This document shows positions 16,937 through 25,388 of a DNA stretch of 40,009 nt, one piece after another. Source of the stretch: Chelatococcus sp. (GTDB lineage: Bacteria; Pseudomonadota; Alphaproteobacteria; Rhizobiales; Beijerinckiaceae). The stretch is from the NCBI GenBank assembly GCA_003248805.1, contig QFQY01000043.1:1-40009 (forward strand), written 5' to 3'. The stretch's first letter is position 1. Every line of letters begins with the position of its first letter. Below the pieces are notes generated by a model, which saw nothing but the letters and a program-made list of their open reading frames with translations, was not told where the DNA came from and did no database searches. Made by a program: the position numbers and the translations under genes.

Positions 16937-16969
16937 GCGGGGGCAGGCCACGGCGGGGCCTGCCCCCGC
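16937..16969. terminator. Bidirectional hairpin between convergent genes
   Basis: A perfect 13-bp inverted repeat (GCGGGGGCAGGCC and its complement) encloses a 7-base loop. It lies between the convergent IclR and VOC genes, 28 and 16 bases from their stops, so it can end transcription from both sides. There is no long T-run on either strand. Confidence 0.75.
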
Positions 16970-16985
16970 CTGGTTCCCACGCGGC

Positions 16986-17915
16986 TCAGGACAGCGGCGG
17001 CAGAATGAGCAGCAGATCTTGACGGAGCGGCTCGAGCTCCGGCGGCAGCATCAGTCGCCTGCCCAGCTCGTCGGGCGCCTCGTCGATCAGGAATCCCGGG
17101 CCGTCGGTCGAAATCTCGACGAGGATTCCGTCGGGGCTGCGGAAATAGATCGACCGGAAATAGGTCCTGTCCTTGACGACGCTGGCGGGGATGCCGAATC
17201 CGTCCTTCAGCAGCTCCGCCATCCGGGCCTGATCGGCTTCGTCCCTGGCGCGAAAGGCGATGTGGTGGACCGTCCCGGCGCCGAGCCGGCCGAGCAGCCG
17301 CTCCGGGCTCTCGTGCAGCCAGATCTCGCCGCCGGGGCCCGAATGAGCCGCGAGCCGCAACCAGTTCCGGGCGCGTCCGGTTTCCGCGAAGCCCAGCACG
17401 TTCTCCAGGATCGCCGCCAGGGGCGCGACGGTCCTGACCTCCAGGGTCACGCCCAACAGGCCGCGCAGCGCGAATTCGGGAGGGATGCCGGGCGATGGCC
17501 GGAGCTCCTCTTGTCCGGGCATGTCCGCCGCGACCAGCCATAGCTGCGTGCCGTCGGGATCCTCCACCGCAAGGGCTTCCTGCCCGAAGGGCGTGCGCCC
17601 GGGCCTGACGTCGAACCCCTCCTCGCCGAGACGCCGCTTCCACCACGCGGTCGCCCCGGGCGGAATTGCGAAGGAGACGCTATGCCCTTCGCCCGCGCCT
17701 TTGATCGCCGCGTTGACGCTCCGCCACGAGAAGAACGACAGCCGGTCGCCCGGCGCCCCGTCGCGGCTGCCGTAGAACAGGTGATAGGCGCCGGGGTCCT
17801 CGTGGGTGACCGTGCGCTTCACGAGCCGGAGACCGAGCACCCGCGTGTAGAAATCCAGATTGCGCGTGCAGTCGGTCGCAATCACCGTGACATGGTGCAG
17901 GCCCCGGCCGGTCAT
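16986..17915 (-). CDS. Two-domain VOC dioxygenase-like protein (MhqO type)
   Basis: A 309-residue protein with two vicinal-oxygen-chelate halves. The first opens GLHHVTVIATDCTRNLDFYT with the metal histidine of HHVT. The second contains VHHIAFRARDEADQARM and ends in ILVEISTDGPGF, supplying histidine and glutamate metal ligands. This layout is that of ring-cleaving dioxygenases of the MhqO/PcpA/LinE group, which act on hydroquinones, or related glyoxalase-like proteins. The long upstream open frame is a non-coding extension; the ATG at 17915 matches the family start. It is divergent from the YcaC-like gene, with a 279-base spacer. Aromatic substrate is inferred from family. Confidence 0.85.
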   Translation of the reverse strand: MTGRGLHHVTVIATDCTRNLDFYTRVLGLRLVKRTVTHEDPGAYHLFYGSRDGAPGDRLSFFSWRSVNAAIKGAGEGHSVSFAIPPGATAWWKRRLGEEGFDVRPGRTPFGQEALAVEDPDGTQLWLVAADMPGQEELRPSPGIPPEFALRGLLGVTLEVRTVAPLAAILENVLGFAETGRARNWLRLAAHSGPGGEIWLHESPERLLGRLGAGTVHHIAFRARDEADQARMAELLKDGFGIPASVVKDRTYFRSIYFRSPDGILVEISTDGPGFLIDEAPDELGRRLMLPPELEPLRQDLLLILPPLS

Positions 17916-18194
17916 CGAAACGCGCGTCTCATCGTTCGAGCCCGAGCGGTTCGGTTCTGGACGTCTCGCTCGGTCGACATCTCGCCCTTCCTCGTGAGCG
18001 CCCATTCCACAGTGCTTCCAGGCCTCCGTATTGCAGGATGTCGCGACGCGTTGAACAGGAATGCTCGGATCGGCTCCGCCCCGCCCCCTGTTTGCCGCGA
18101 TAATCTCCAAAGGATCGTTCATTCGGACAAGACACCGCCGCGCCTCGCCGGCACTTTCCCGGGCCTCGACACAGTCTCCAGAGGCAAGGCGCCG

Positions 18195-18851
18195 ATGTCC
18201 ATCAAAGCGACACCCACCCCAGGTCCGATGCTGATCACGCCCAAGGACCACACCCTGATCATGATCGATTTCCAGTCGCAGATGTCGTTCGCGACGAAGT
18301 CCATCGACGCGGTGCTGTTGCGCAACAACGCCGCTCTGGTTTCGAACGCTGCCGCCGGCTTCGGCGTGTCGACGATCCTGACGACGGTGGCCGAGAAGAG
18401 CTTCTCCGGCCCGATGTATTCCGAGATCACGGATGCCTTTCCCGGCGAGAAGCTGCTCGACCGTACCTCGATGAACACCTGGGAGGATGCTGCCGTCATC
18501 GCCCGCGTCAACGAGATCGGCAAGAGCCGCATCGTGCTCGCGGGCCTGTGGACGAGCGTCTGCATCGTCGGTCCCGCGCTCTCCGCGCTGGCGCAGGGCT
18601 TCGAGGTCTACGTCATCGCCGATGCCTGCGGCGACGTGTCCGACGAGGCGCATGAGCGTGCCATGCAGCGCATGATCCAGGCCGGCGCCCGGCCGATGAC
18701 CTCGCTGCAATACATCCTCGAACTGCAGCGCGACTGGGCTCGCACCGAGACCTACGACATGACCACCGGCGTCGCGAAGAAGTATGGCGGCGCTTACGGC
18801 CTCGGCATCATCTACGCCAAGAGCATGTTCGGCGCCTCTGAAGGCCATTGA
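18195..18851 (+). CDS. Isochorismatase family hydrolase (YcaC-like)
   Basis: A 218-residue cysteine hydrolase. The catalytic aspartate is in LIMIDFQSQM (Asp25) and the nucleophile cysteine in GLWTSVCIVGPAL (Cys123), followed by FEVYVIADACGDVSDEAHERA, quoted here only as far as needed for the family. YcaC-type enzymes hydrolyse small amides or carbamates; the natural substrate is unknown. The ATG at 18195 follows GAGGCAAGG. It heads a plus-strand gene series (hydrolase, XapX, amidohydrolase, DoxX, MFS exporter) in which YcaC-like and XapX genes often recur together. Confidence 0.88.
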   Translation: MSIKATPTPGPMLITPKDHTLIMIDFQSQMSFATKSIDAVLLRNNAALVSNAAAGFGVSTILTTVAEKSFSGPMYSEITDAFPGEKLLDRTSMNTWEDAAVIARVNEIGKSRIVLAGLWTSVCIVGPALSALAQGFEVYVIADACGDVSDEAHERAMQRMIQAGARPMTSLQYILELQRDWARTETYDMTTGVAKKYGGAYGLGIIYAKSMFGASEGH

Positions 18852-18953
18852 GCCGACCGGCGAGCGCCTGAGCGGGCAAGATCAGTGGTCCGACCGTTCG
18901 GGCGCGCAACGCCGCCGAGCCCATTGCATGATCGTTAAACAAGGAACCGATTC

Positions 18954-19661
18954 ATGAGCGACGCTTCCGCCTCGCCGGTCACCGTCGTCCTCGTCCATGG
19001 CGCATGGGCGGATGGATCGAGCTGGCGCCGTGTGATCACGCTCCTCCATGAGGAGGGGGTCAACGTCCTGGCTGTACCGAATCCCACGACCTCCCTCGCC
19101 GACGACGTCGCGGCGACGAGGCTGACGCTGGCCTCCGTTCCCGGACCTGTCGTCCTCGCCGGCCATAGCTGGGGCGGAACGGTGATTACGGAGGCCGGCA
19201 ACGATCCGAAGGTGAAGGCCTTGGTCTATGTCGCCGCCTTCGCCCCCGACGCCGGCCAGTCGACCGGCGACCAGGTCGGCGCGCACGCCCCGCCGCCCGG
19301 GCTCAGCGGGGTCTCGGACGACGGGACCGGGCGCCTGCGCATGAGCGCCGAGAGCTGGATCGCCAATGTCGCGCAGGATCTGCCGCATGCCGAGGCGCGC
19401 GTGCTTGCGGCCATCGCGCCGCCGCTGGGGCAGGCGACCTTCAGCGACAAGGTGACGAAACCCGCCTGGCGCGACCGGCCGAACTGGTACGTCGTGTCGA
19501 CTCGAGACCGCGCCGTCAGTGTCGAATTGCAACGCGAGCTCGCGGGCAGGCTGAAGGCCCGCACCACCGAACTCGATGCCAGCCACATGTCGCTGATGTC
19601 CGCCCCGCGCGCGGTCGCCGACGTCATCCTCGCGGCGGTCTCCGAGGTATCGGCCCACTAG
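18954..19661 (+). CDS. Alpha/beta hydrolase
   Basis: A 235-residue alpha/beta hydrolase. The oxyanion motif is VLVHGAWADGSSW (residues 12-24) and the nucleophile elbow GHSWGG (Ser72). The catalytic histidine is in ELDASHMSLMSAPRAV near the C-terminus. The short form without a large cap resembles plant salicylate-esterase-like and EstC-like hydrolases common in soil bacteria. No signal peptide is seen, so it is cytoplasmic. An AAGGA-like site precedes the ATG. It lies 102 bases after the YcaC-like gene and may act on an ester or amide in the same pathway. Confidence 0.88.
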   Translation: MSDASASPVTVVLVHGAWADGSSWRRVITLLHEEGVNVLAVPNPTTSLADDVAATRLTLASVPGPVVLAGHSWGGTVITEAGNDPKVKALVYVAAFAPDAGQSTGDQVGAHAPPPGLSGVSDDGTGRLRMSAESWIANVAQDLPHAEARVLAAIAPPLGQATFSDKVTKPAWRDRPNWYVVSTRDRAVSVELQRELAGRLKARTTELDASHMSLMSAPRAVADVILAAVSEVSAH

Positions 19662-19670
19662 AGCCGGCTT

Positions 19671-19695
19671 CGATCGGGTTGACTCAACCGGATCG
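19671..19695. repeat. Intergenic 25-bp imperfect palindrome
   Basis: CGATC, GGGTTGA, a central C, then TCAACC and GGATCG form an inverted repeat with a single mismatched pair, starting ten bases after the hydrolase stop. It resembles small palindromic intergenic repeats scattered in Hyphomicrobiales genomes and could act as a transcript end or processing site. Only one copy was noticed here. Confidence 0.5.
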
Positions 19696-19748
19696 CCAAA
19701 TCCGTCTCCGAACTCCTTGATAGAGCGCCCGAACAGGAAGATTGCGGC

Positions 19749-20024
19749 ATGAGGATCTACCTCGCCTCGCTCGGCGCCGGCCTGCTGGTCGGCATCGTCT
19801 ACAGCCTGCTGAACGTGCGCTCGCCCGCGCCGCCGGTGGTGGCGCTGCTCGGCCTGCTCGGCATCCTGGTCGGCGAGCAGCTGCCGCCGCTGCTGCGCGG
19901 CCTGTGGAGCAAGGAGCCGGCGGCGCAGTCCTGGCGCCATCAGGTCAAGCCGCATGTCTTCGGCCACCTCCCGCGCGGCGCGAAGCCGGACCAGACCGCG
20001 AGCGCCGAACAGGAACACGGCTGA
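19749..20024 (+). CDS. XapX domain membrane protein
   Basis: A 91-residue protein with two membrane helices: YLASLGAGLLVGIVYSLLNV at residues 4-23, and VVALLGLLGILVGEQLPPLL around residues 30-50. The pattern with the RSPAPP linker and GEQ after the second helix is the XapX (DUF1427) domain. A charged 40-residue tail follows, presumably cytoplasmic. Function of the family is unknown; it is often found beside isochorismatase-type hydrolases and transporters. AGGAAG seven bases before the ATG is a good ribosome binding site. Confidence 0.85.
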   Translation: MRIYLASLGAGLLVGIVYSLLNVRSPAPPVVALLGLLGILVGEQLPPLLRGLWSKEPAAQSWRHQVKPHVFGHLPRGAKPDQTASAEQEHG

Positions 20025-20046
20025 CGCGGACGAGTCCTGGCGCTCC

Positions 20047-20064
20047 GGGCGGGCCGTCCCGCCC
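20047..20064 (+). terminator. Hairpin between XapX and amidohydrolase genes
   Basis: A 7-bp GC stem (GGGCGGG/CCCGCCC) with a 4-base loop, 23 bases after the XapX stop. There is no T-run. It may attenuate read-through or only stabilise the upstream message; the high GC content makes chance occurrence possible. Confidence 0.35.
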
Positions 20065-20111
20065 CGCGCCTGCGCTGCCGGCGCCAGCCCAGACGGACAG
20101 GAAACGAACCG

Positions 20112-21984
20112 ATGACCGCCGATCTCATCCTCCATAGCGGCCTGATCACGACGCTCGACCGGAGCAATCCGGCGGCCAGCGCCGTCGCGATCAAGGACGG
20201 CAAGTTCCTCGCCGTCGGCGGCGAGGCGGACATCATGGAACATGCCGGGCCCGAGACGAGGATCGTCGATCTCAAGGGCCGGCGCGTGCTTCCCGGCCTG
20301 ATCGACAACCATCTCCACATCATCCGCGGCGGGCTCAACTTCAACATGGAGCTGCGCTGGGACGGCGTGCGTTCGCTCGCCGACGCCATGTCCATGCTGA
20401 AGCGGCAGGTCGCGATCACCCCGCCGCCGCAATGGGTGCGCGTCGTCGGCGGCTTCACCGAGCACCAGTTCGCCGAGAAGCGCCTGCCGACGATCGACGA
20501 GCTGAACGCGGTGGCGCCCGATACGCCGGTCTTCATCCTGCATCTCTACGACCGCGCCCTGCTCAACGGCGCGGCGCTGCGGGCCGTCGGCTATACGAAG
20601 GACACGCCCAATCCGCCCGGCGGCGAGATCACGCGCGACGCCAATGGCAATCCGACGGGCCTGCTGCTCGCCAAGCCCAATGCCGGCATCCTCTACGCGA
20701 CGCTCGCCAAGGGGCCGAAGCTGCCCTTCGACTATCAGGTCAACTCGACGCGCCATTTCATGCGCGAGCTCAACCGGCTCGGCGTCACCGGCGCGATCGA
20801 CGCCGGGGGGCGGATTTCAGAACTATCCCGACGACTATGCCGTCATCCAGAAGCTGGCGGACGAGAACCAGCTCACCATCCGGCTCGCCTACAACCTGTT
20901 CACGCAGAAGCCGAAGCAGGAAAAGGAGGACTTCCTCAACTGGACGAAGACCTCGAAATACAAGCAGGGCGACGACTATTTCCGCCATAACGGTGCCGGC
21001 GAGATGCTGGTGTTCTCGGCCGCCGATTTCGAGGATTTCCGCGAGCCGCGTCCCGATATGGGTCCCGAGATGGAGGGCGATCTCGAAGGCGTGGTGCGCA
21101 TCCTGGCCGAGAACCGCTGGCCCTGGCGCCTGCACGCGACCTATGACGAGACGATCTCGCGCGCGCTGGACGTGTTCGAGAAGGTCGACCAGGACATTCC
21201 GCTGGAAGGCCTGAACTGGTTCTTCGATCATGCCGAGACGATCTCGGAACGCTCGATCGACCGCATCGCGGCGCTCGGCGGCGGCGTCGCCGTGCAGCAT
21301 CGCATGGCCTATCAGGGCGAGTATTTCGTCGAGCGCTACGGGCTGGGCGCGGCCGAGGCGACCCCGCCGGTCGCGCGGATGCTGGAGAAGGGCATCAGGA
21401 CCTCCGCAGGCACGGACGCGACCCGCGTTGCCTCCTACAATCCCTGGGTTTCGCTCTCCTGGCTCGTCACCGGACGCACCGTAGGGGGCCTGCGCATCAC
21501 GCCGCAGCGCAACTGCCTCGACCGCGAGACGGCGCTCAGGATGTGGACCGAGAACGTCACCTGGTTCTCCAACGAGGAAGGCCGCAAGGGCCGTGTCGCC
21601 GTCGGGCAGCTCGCGGACCTGATCGTCCCGGATCGCGACTTCTTCTCCTGCCCGGAAGACGAGATCTCCCACATCTCCGCTCTTCTCACGGTGGTCGGAG
21701 GCAAGGTCGTCTACGGGGCGGGGGACTTCGCCAGCCTCGACGAAAGCGCCCCGCCGCCGGCCATGCCGGACTGGTCGCCGGTCAGGACCTTCAGGGGCTA
21801 TGCCGCCTGGGGCGAGCCGGAGGGCGCCGGCAATAACTCGCTCCGGCTCGCGGCCGCCTGCGGCTGCGCCAGTTCCTGCGGCGTCCATGGCCACGACCAT
21901 GCCGGCGCATGGTCGAGCACGCTGCCGATCTCCGACCTCAGGAGCTTCTGGGGAGCGCTCGGCTGCGCATGCTGGGCGGTCTGA
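20112..21984 (+). pseudogene. YtcJ-like amidohydrolase with one frameshift
   Basis: Two overlapping frames together encode an amidohydrolase-3 family enzyme of about 623 residues. The first frame has the metal motif LPGLIDNHLHIIRGG; the second has WRLHATYDETI, WFFDHAETISE and the metal aspartate in GIRTSAGTDATRVASYN. The break is in the G run at 20805-20810: six G are present, while five would join DAGG to GFQNYPDDY in frame. The second frame ends in a cysteine-rich tail (CGCASSCGVHGHDHA). Such enzymes hydrolyse amide or carbamate bonds, cytoplasmic here. Homopolymer slippage or a sequencing error are equally possible; no other decay is visible, so the loss would be recent. Confidence 0.8.
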
Positions 21985-22381
21985 CGATGGCGGCGCCGTC
22001 GCTCCATCGCCTCGCCCTGCTGCTGCTCTGCGCCGCCTACATTCAGGGCCCCGTGACCAAGATTCTCGATTTCGACGGCGCTGTCGCCGAAATGAATCAT
22101 TTCGGCCTGGCGCCGGCACCGGCCTTCGCTGTCCTCGTCATCGTCTTCGAGCTCGCGGCGAGCGCGATGATCGTGCTCGGCCCGTGGCGCAGGCAGGCGG
22201 CGCTCGCCCTCGCGGCCTTCACGCTGATCGCGACCGGCATCGCGCTCCGCTTCTGGGAGATGCCGGCGGGCGAGGGGCGCATGATGGCGACCAACGCCTT
22301 CTTCGAACATCTCGGGCTGATCGGCGGCTTCCTGCTCGTCGCCTGGACGGGCGTGCCGATCGCAGGGAGACCCATTCGTGA
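21969..22381 (+). pseudogene. DoxX-like membrane protein with apparent frameshift near its end
   Basis: About 130 residues with four hydrophobic segments: LALLLLCAAYIQGPVTKILD, AFAVLVIVFELAASAMIVLG, ALALAAFTLIATGIALRF, and HLGLIGGFLLVAW. This is the DoxX/DUF6041-like four-helix pattern; relatives support redox or quinone-linked functions. In the starting frame there is no stop for another 1.4 kb. Assuming one missing base near 22341-22344 gives the natural end LDGRADRRETHS and a stop at 22379-22381 that overlaps the next gene as GTGA. An alternative start is the ATG at 21987, just after the amidohydrolase stop. Either a real mutation or an assembly error explains it. Confidence 0.65.
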
Positions 22382-23991
22382 GCCCCGACCCCGCGCCTGG
22401 TTCCGCCTTCGCACCGCTGCGCCGGAAGGTCTTCGCCGTCCTGTGGGCCGCGACGATCATCGGCAATGTCGGCAGCTTCATGCGCGACGTGGCGAGCGCC
22501 TGGCTCGTGACCGATCTCTCCGGCGCCCCGGCGGCCGTGGCGCTCGTGCAAGCGGCCGCGACGCTCCCGATCTTCCTGCTCGCGATTCCGGCGGGCGTGC
22601 TCTCGGACATTCTCGATCGCCGCAAATTTCTGATCGCGATCCAGATCCTGCTCGCCCTCGTCAGCCTCTCGCTGATGACGCTCGCGCATACGGGGCTGCT
22701 CACCGTCAGCTCGCTGGTGGGGCTGACCTTCGTCGGCGGCATCGGCGCCGCGCTGATGGCCCCGACCTGGCAGGCGATCGTGCCGGAACTCGTCGCGAAG
22801 CCCGACCTCAAGGGCGCGGTGGCGCTGAACTCGCTCGGCATCAACATCTCCCGCTCCATCGGCCCGGCCCTGGGCGGACTGATCCTCGCCGCCTTCGGCG
22901 CCGGCGTGACCTACAGCGCCGACGTGCTGAGCTATGTCGTGGTCATCGGCGCGCTGCTCTGGTGGCGGCGGGCGCCCAATGCCGACGATGCCTTGAGCGA
23001 GCGCTTCACCGGGGCCTTCATCGCCGGTCTTCGCTATGCGAAGGCGAGCCGGGAGCTGCATGTCGTGCTGCTTCGGGCCGCGATCTTCTTCGCCTGCGCC
23101 AGCGCGGTCTGGGCGCTGCTGCCGCTGGTCGCGCGCAATCTGCTGGGCGGCGGGGCCGGGTTCTACGGCATTCTCCTCGGCGCGGTCGGAGCGGGAGCCA
23201 TCGGAGGCGCGCTCCAGCTGCCGCGTCTGCGCAATCGGTTCGATGCCGACGGCCTGCTGCTGCTGTCCGGGATCGCGACGGCGGCGGTGATGGCCACGCT
23301 CGCCTTCGGGCCGCCGCAGTGGCTGGCGATCGCCATCCTGCTTCTTCTCGGCGCGGCCTGGATCGTCGCCCTGACGACGCTGAACGGAGTCGCGCAGGCG
23401 ATCCTGCCCAACTGGGTGCGGGGCAGGGCGCTGGCGGTCTATCTGACGGTGTTCAACGGCGCCATGACGGCCGGAAGCCTGGGCTGGGGCGCGGTCGCCG
23501 AAGCGGCCGGAATCCGCGGGACACTTCTCATCGGCGCGGCCGCGCTGCTGGTGGCTTCCTTCATCATGCGCCGGGTCAAGCTGCCGGCGGGCGAGGCGGA
23601 CCTCGCGCCGTCGAACCACTGGCCCGAGCCGCTCGTCGCGACCGCGGTCGAACACGACCGTGGCCCCGTCCTGATCCTGATCGAGTATCGCGTGCCCGCC
23701 GCCGATCGCGACGCCTTCGTCAGGGCGATCCACGCGCTGTCCGTCGAGCGCCGCCGCGACGGAGCCTATGACTGGGGTATCACCGAGGATACGGCCGACC
23801 CCGAGAAGCTGGTCGAGTGGTTCGTCGTCTCGTCCTGGGCCGAGCATCTGCGGCAGCACCGCCGGGTCTCGAAGGCCGACGCCGATCTGCAGAAGGAGGT
23901 GGCGCGCTTCCATTCGGGCGAGGCCGGGCCCGCGGTCCGGCACTTCCTCCATCTCGATCCGCCGGCGCGAGGTCAGAGAACAAAGCCATGA
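22378..23991 (+). CDS. MFS exporter (MFS_3 family) with C-terminal ABM-like domain
   Basis: A 537-residue protein from a GTG start. Residues about 10-405 form an EntS-like MFS_3 transporter: LWAATIIGNVGSFMRDVASA in helix 1, then AIPAGVLSDILDRRKFLIA as the conserved loop, and NSLGINISRSIGPALGG in helix 5. The last 120 residues are soluble, starting LILIEYRVPAADRDAFVRAI and containing YDWGITEDTADPEKLVEWF, like an antibiotic-biosynthesis-monooxygenase (ABM) fold. This full layout recurs in MFS_3 proteins. It likely exports a small molecule, possibly coupled to a sensing or enzymatic tail. The start lies in a GTGA overlap and the stop in an ATGA overlap, so it is translationally coupled on both sides. 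Confidence 0.88.
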   Translation: MSPDPAPGSAFAPLRRKVFAVLWAATIIGNVGSFMRDVASAWLVTDLSGAPAAVALVQAAATLPIFLLAIPAGVLSDILDRRKFLIAIQILLALVSLSLMTLAHTGLLTVSSLVGLTFVGGIGAALMAPTWQAIVPELVAKPDLKGAVALNSLGINISRSIGPALGGLILAAFGAGVTYSADVLSYVVVIGALLWWRRAPNADDALSERFTGAFIAGLRYAKASRELHVVLLRAAIFFACASAVWALLPLVARNLLGGGAGFYGILLGAVGAGAIGGALQLPRLRNRFDADGLLLLSGIATAAVMATLAFGPPQWLAIAILLLLGAAWIVALTTLNGVAQAILPNWVRGRALAVYLTVFNGAMTAGSLGWGAVAEAAGIRGTLLIGAAALLVASFIMRRVKLPAGEADLAPSNHWPEPLVATAVEHDRGPVLILIEYRVPAADRDAFVRAIHALSVERRRDGAYDWGITEDTADPEKLVEWFVVSSWAEHLRQHRRVSKADADLQKEVARFHSGEAGPAVRHFLHLDPPARGQRTKP

Positions 23992-25319
23992 TGCCGCAGA
24001 GGCTCGTCCGCCTCCTTGCGCTGGCCCTGATCGGGATGCCGGGGGCCGCAGGCGCAGAGAGCGGCCAGGAGCGTCCGTTCGAGGTGCTCAAGAACATTCC
24101 GCTTTCGGCCGACGGTTCGGTCAGCCTCAGCCTCGGCGGGCAGTTGCGGATCCGTCCCGAGTTCTCGCGGCAGCCGGTCTTCGGGCTCGCGGCGCCGGCG
24201 CACAACAACGGGCTGCTGATCCGCTCCTTCCTATCGGCGGATCTGAAGCTGGGGCCTTATCTGCGGACCTTCGTGGAGTTCGTCAGCGGGCAGGCGCCGA
24301 TCTGGTCGGTCTCGCCGCCTGGGACCCAGCTCGACCGGCTCGACCTGCTGCAGGGGTATGGCGAGCTGATCCTGCCGGTTTCGGCCGGCAGCGTGATGCT
24401 GCGCGGCGGGCGGCAGGAGATGAGCTACGGCTCGTCGCGCCTCGTCTCGGTTCGCGAGAGTCCGAATGTGAGGCGGGCCTTCGACGGTGTCCGCGCGGCC
24501 TGGATCGGCGCTCCGGACCGGCGCGTCGATGCCTTTCTCGTCCGCCCCGTCGTGCCGCTGACGGGCCTCTTCGACGACAGATCCGACACGACCCAGGCCT
24601 TCTGGGGAGTATACGGAACATCGCCCGTTCCTGGCCTGCCGACTCTCGAGGCCGATCTCTACTATCTCGGCCTCGAGCGCGAGAACGCCCGGTTCGCACA
24701 GGGCACTGCCGACGAGCGCCGCCACACGCTGGGCAGCCGTCTCTTCGGCAAGGCCTCGGGCTTCGACTGGAATGTCGAAGGGGCGATCCAGTTCGGGACG
24801 TTCGGCCGGTCCGATATCCGGGCCTGGACCGTCTCGGCGGAGGTTGGCTACAGCCTTCCGGACCTGCCGTTCTCGCCGCGCATCGGGATCAATGCCGATG
24901 CGATCAGCGGCGACGGCAATCTGCGCGACGGCAGGCTCGGCACCTTCAATCCGCTCTTTCCGAAGCTGCCCTATTTTTCCGAGGCCAATCTCGTCGGGCC
25001 GGCGAACCTGCTCGACATCCGGCCCAACATCACGCTGACGCTGCTGCCGAAGGTCACGCTGACGGTCGGGTGGAATCCGCTCTGGAAGCAGGAAAAGGCC
25101 GATGGCTTCTATGGGCCCGCCGTCACGCCGGTCGCCCGGACCGCCGGCGGGGCCGGCCGCTATATGGGCCAGCAGCTCTCGACGACACTGGAATGGAGCC
25201 CGACGAACAACCTCACCCTGGGCGGAACCTATGTCGGCTACACCCCCGGAGAACGCATCAGGCAGGCGGGCGGCGTCCCGGGATCCTTCGCTGCGGGATG
25301 GGCGACCGTCACGTTCTGA
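23988..25319 (+). CDS. Outer-membrane alginate-export-like protein
   Basis: A 443-residue protein with a signal peptide (MPQRLVRLLALALIGMPGAA, cleaved near AGAES) and a C-terminus WATVTF ending in phenylalanine, as in beta-barrels. The body has alternating amphipathic strands and Alginate_exp-type motifs: LGGQLRIRPEFSRQPVFG, then LRTFVEFVSGQAPIW, RGGRQEMSYGSSRLVS and NVRRAFDGVRA. Family members form wide pores for polysaccharide or for hydrophobic and aromatic compounds. The start overlaps the MFS stop (ATGATG; the first ATG is used), so inner-membrane exporter and outer-membrane channel are coupled. The compound carried is unknown. Confidence 0.85.
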   Translation: MMPQRLVRLLALALIGMPGAAGAESGQERPFEVLKNIPLSADGSVSLSLGGQLRIRPEFSRQPVFGLAAPAHNNGLLIRSFLSADLKLGPYLRTFVEFVSGQAPIWSVSPPGTQLDRLDLLQGYGELILPVSAGSVMLRGGRQEMSYGSSRLVSVRESPNVRRAFDGVRAAWIGAPDRRVDAFLVRPVVPLTGLFDDRSDTTQAFWGVYGTSPVPGLPTLEADLYYLGLERENARFAQGTADERRHTLGSRLFGKASGFDWNVEGAIQFGTFGRSDIRAWTVSAEVGYSLPDLPFSPRIGINADAISGDGNLRDGRLGTFNPLFPKLPYFSEANLVGPANLLDIRPNITLTLLPKVTLTVGWNPLWKQEKADGFYGPAVTPVARTAGGAGRYMGQQLSTTLEWSPTNNLTLGGTYVGYTPGERIRQAGGVPGSFAAGWATVTF

Positions 25320-25388
25320 AATCGGGCGTCTGCTGGATTGCCGGCAAACCTTCTTGGGCGAGCCATCGCCGCGGACCGGACGCGGCCC

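Noticed and set aside
18882..20756. 624-codon minus-strand frame across the hydrolase and XapX genes
   Set aside because: Covers three recognisable plus-strand genes and shows no motif of its own.
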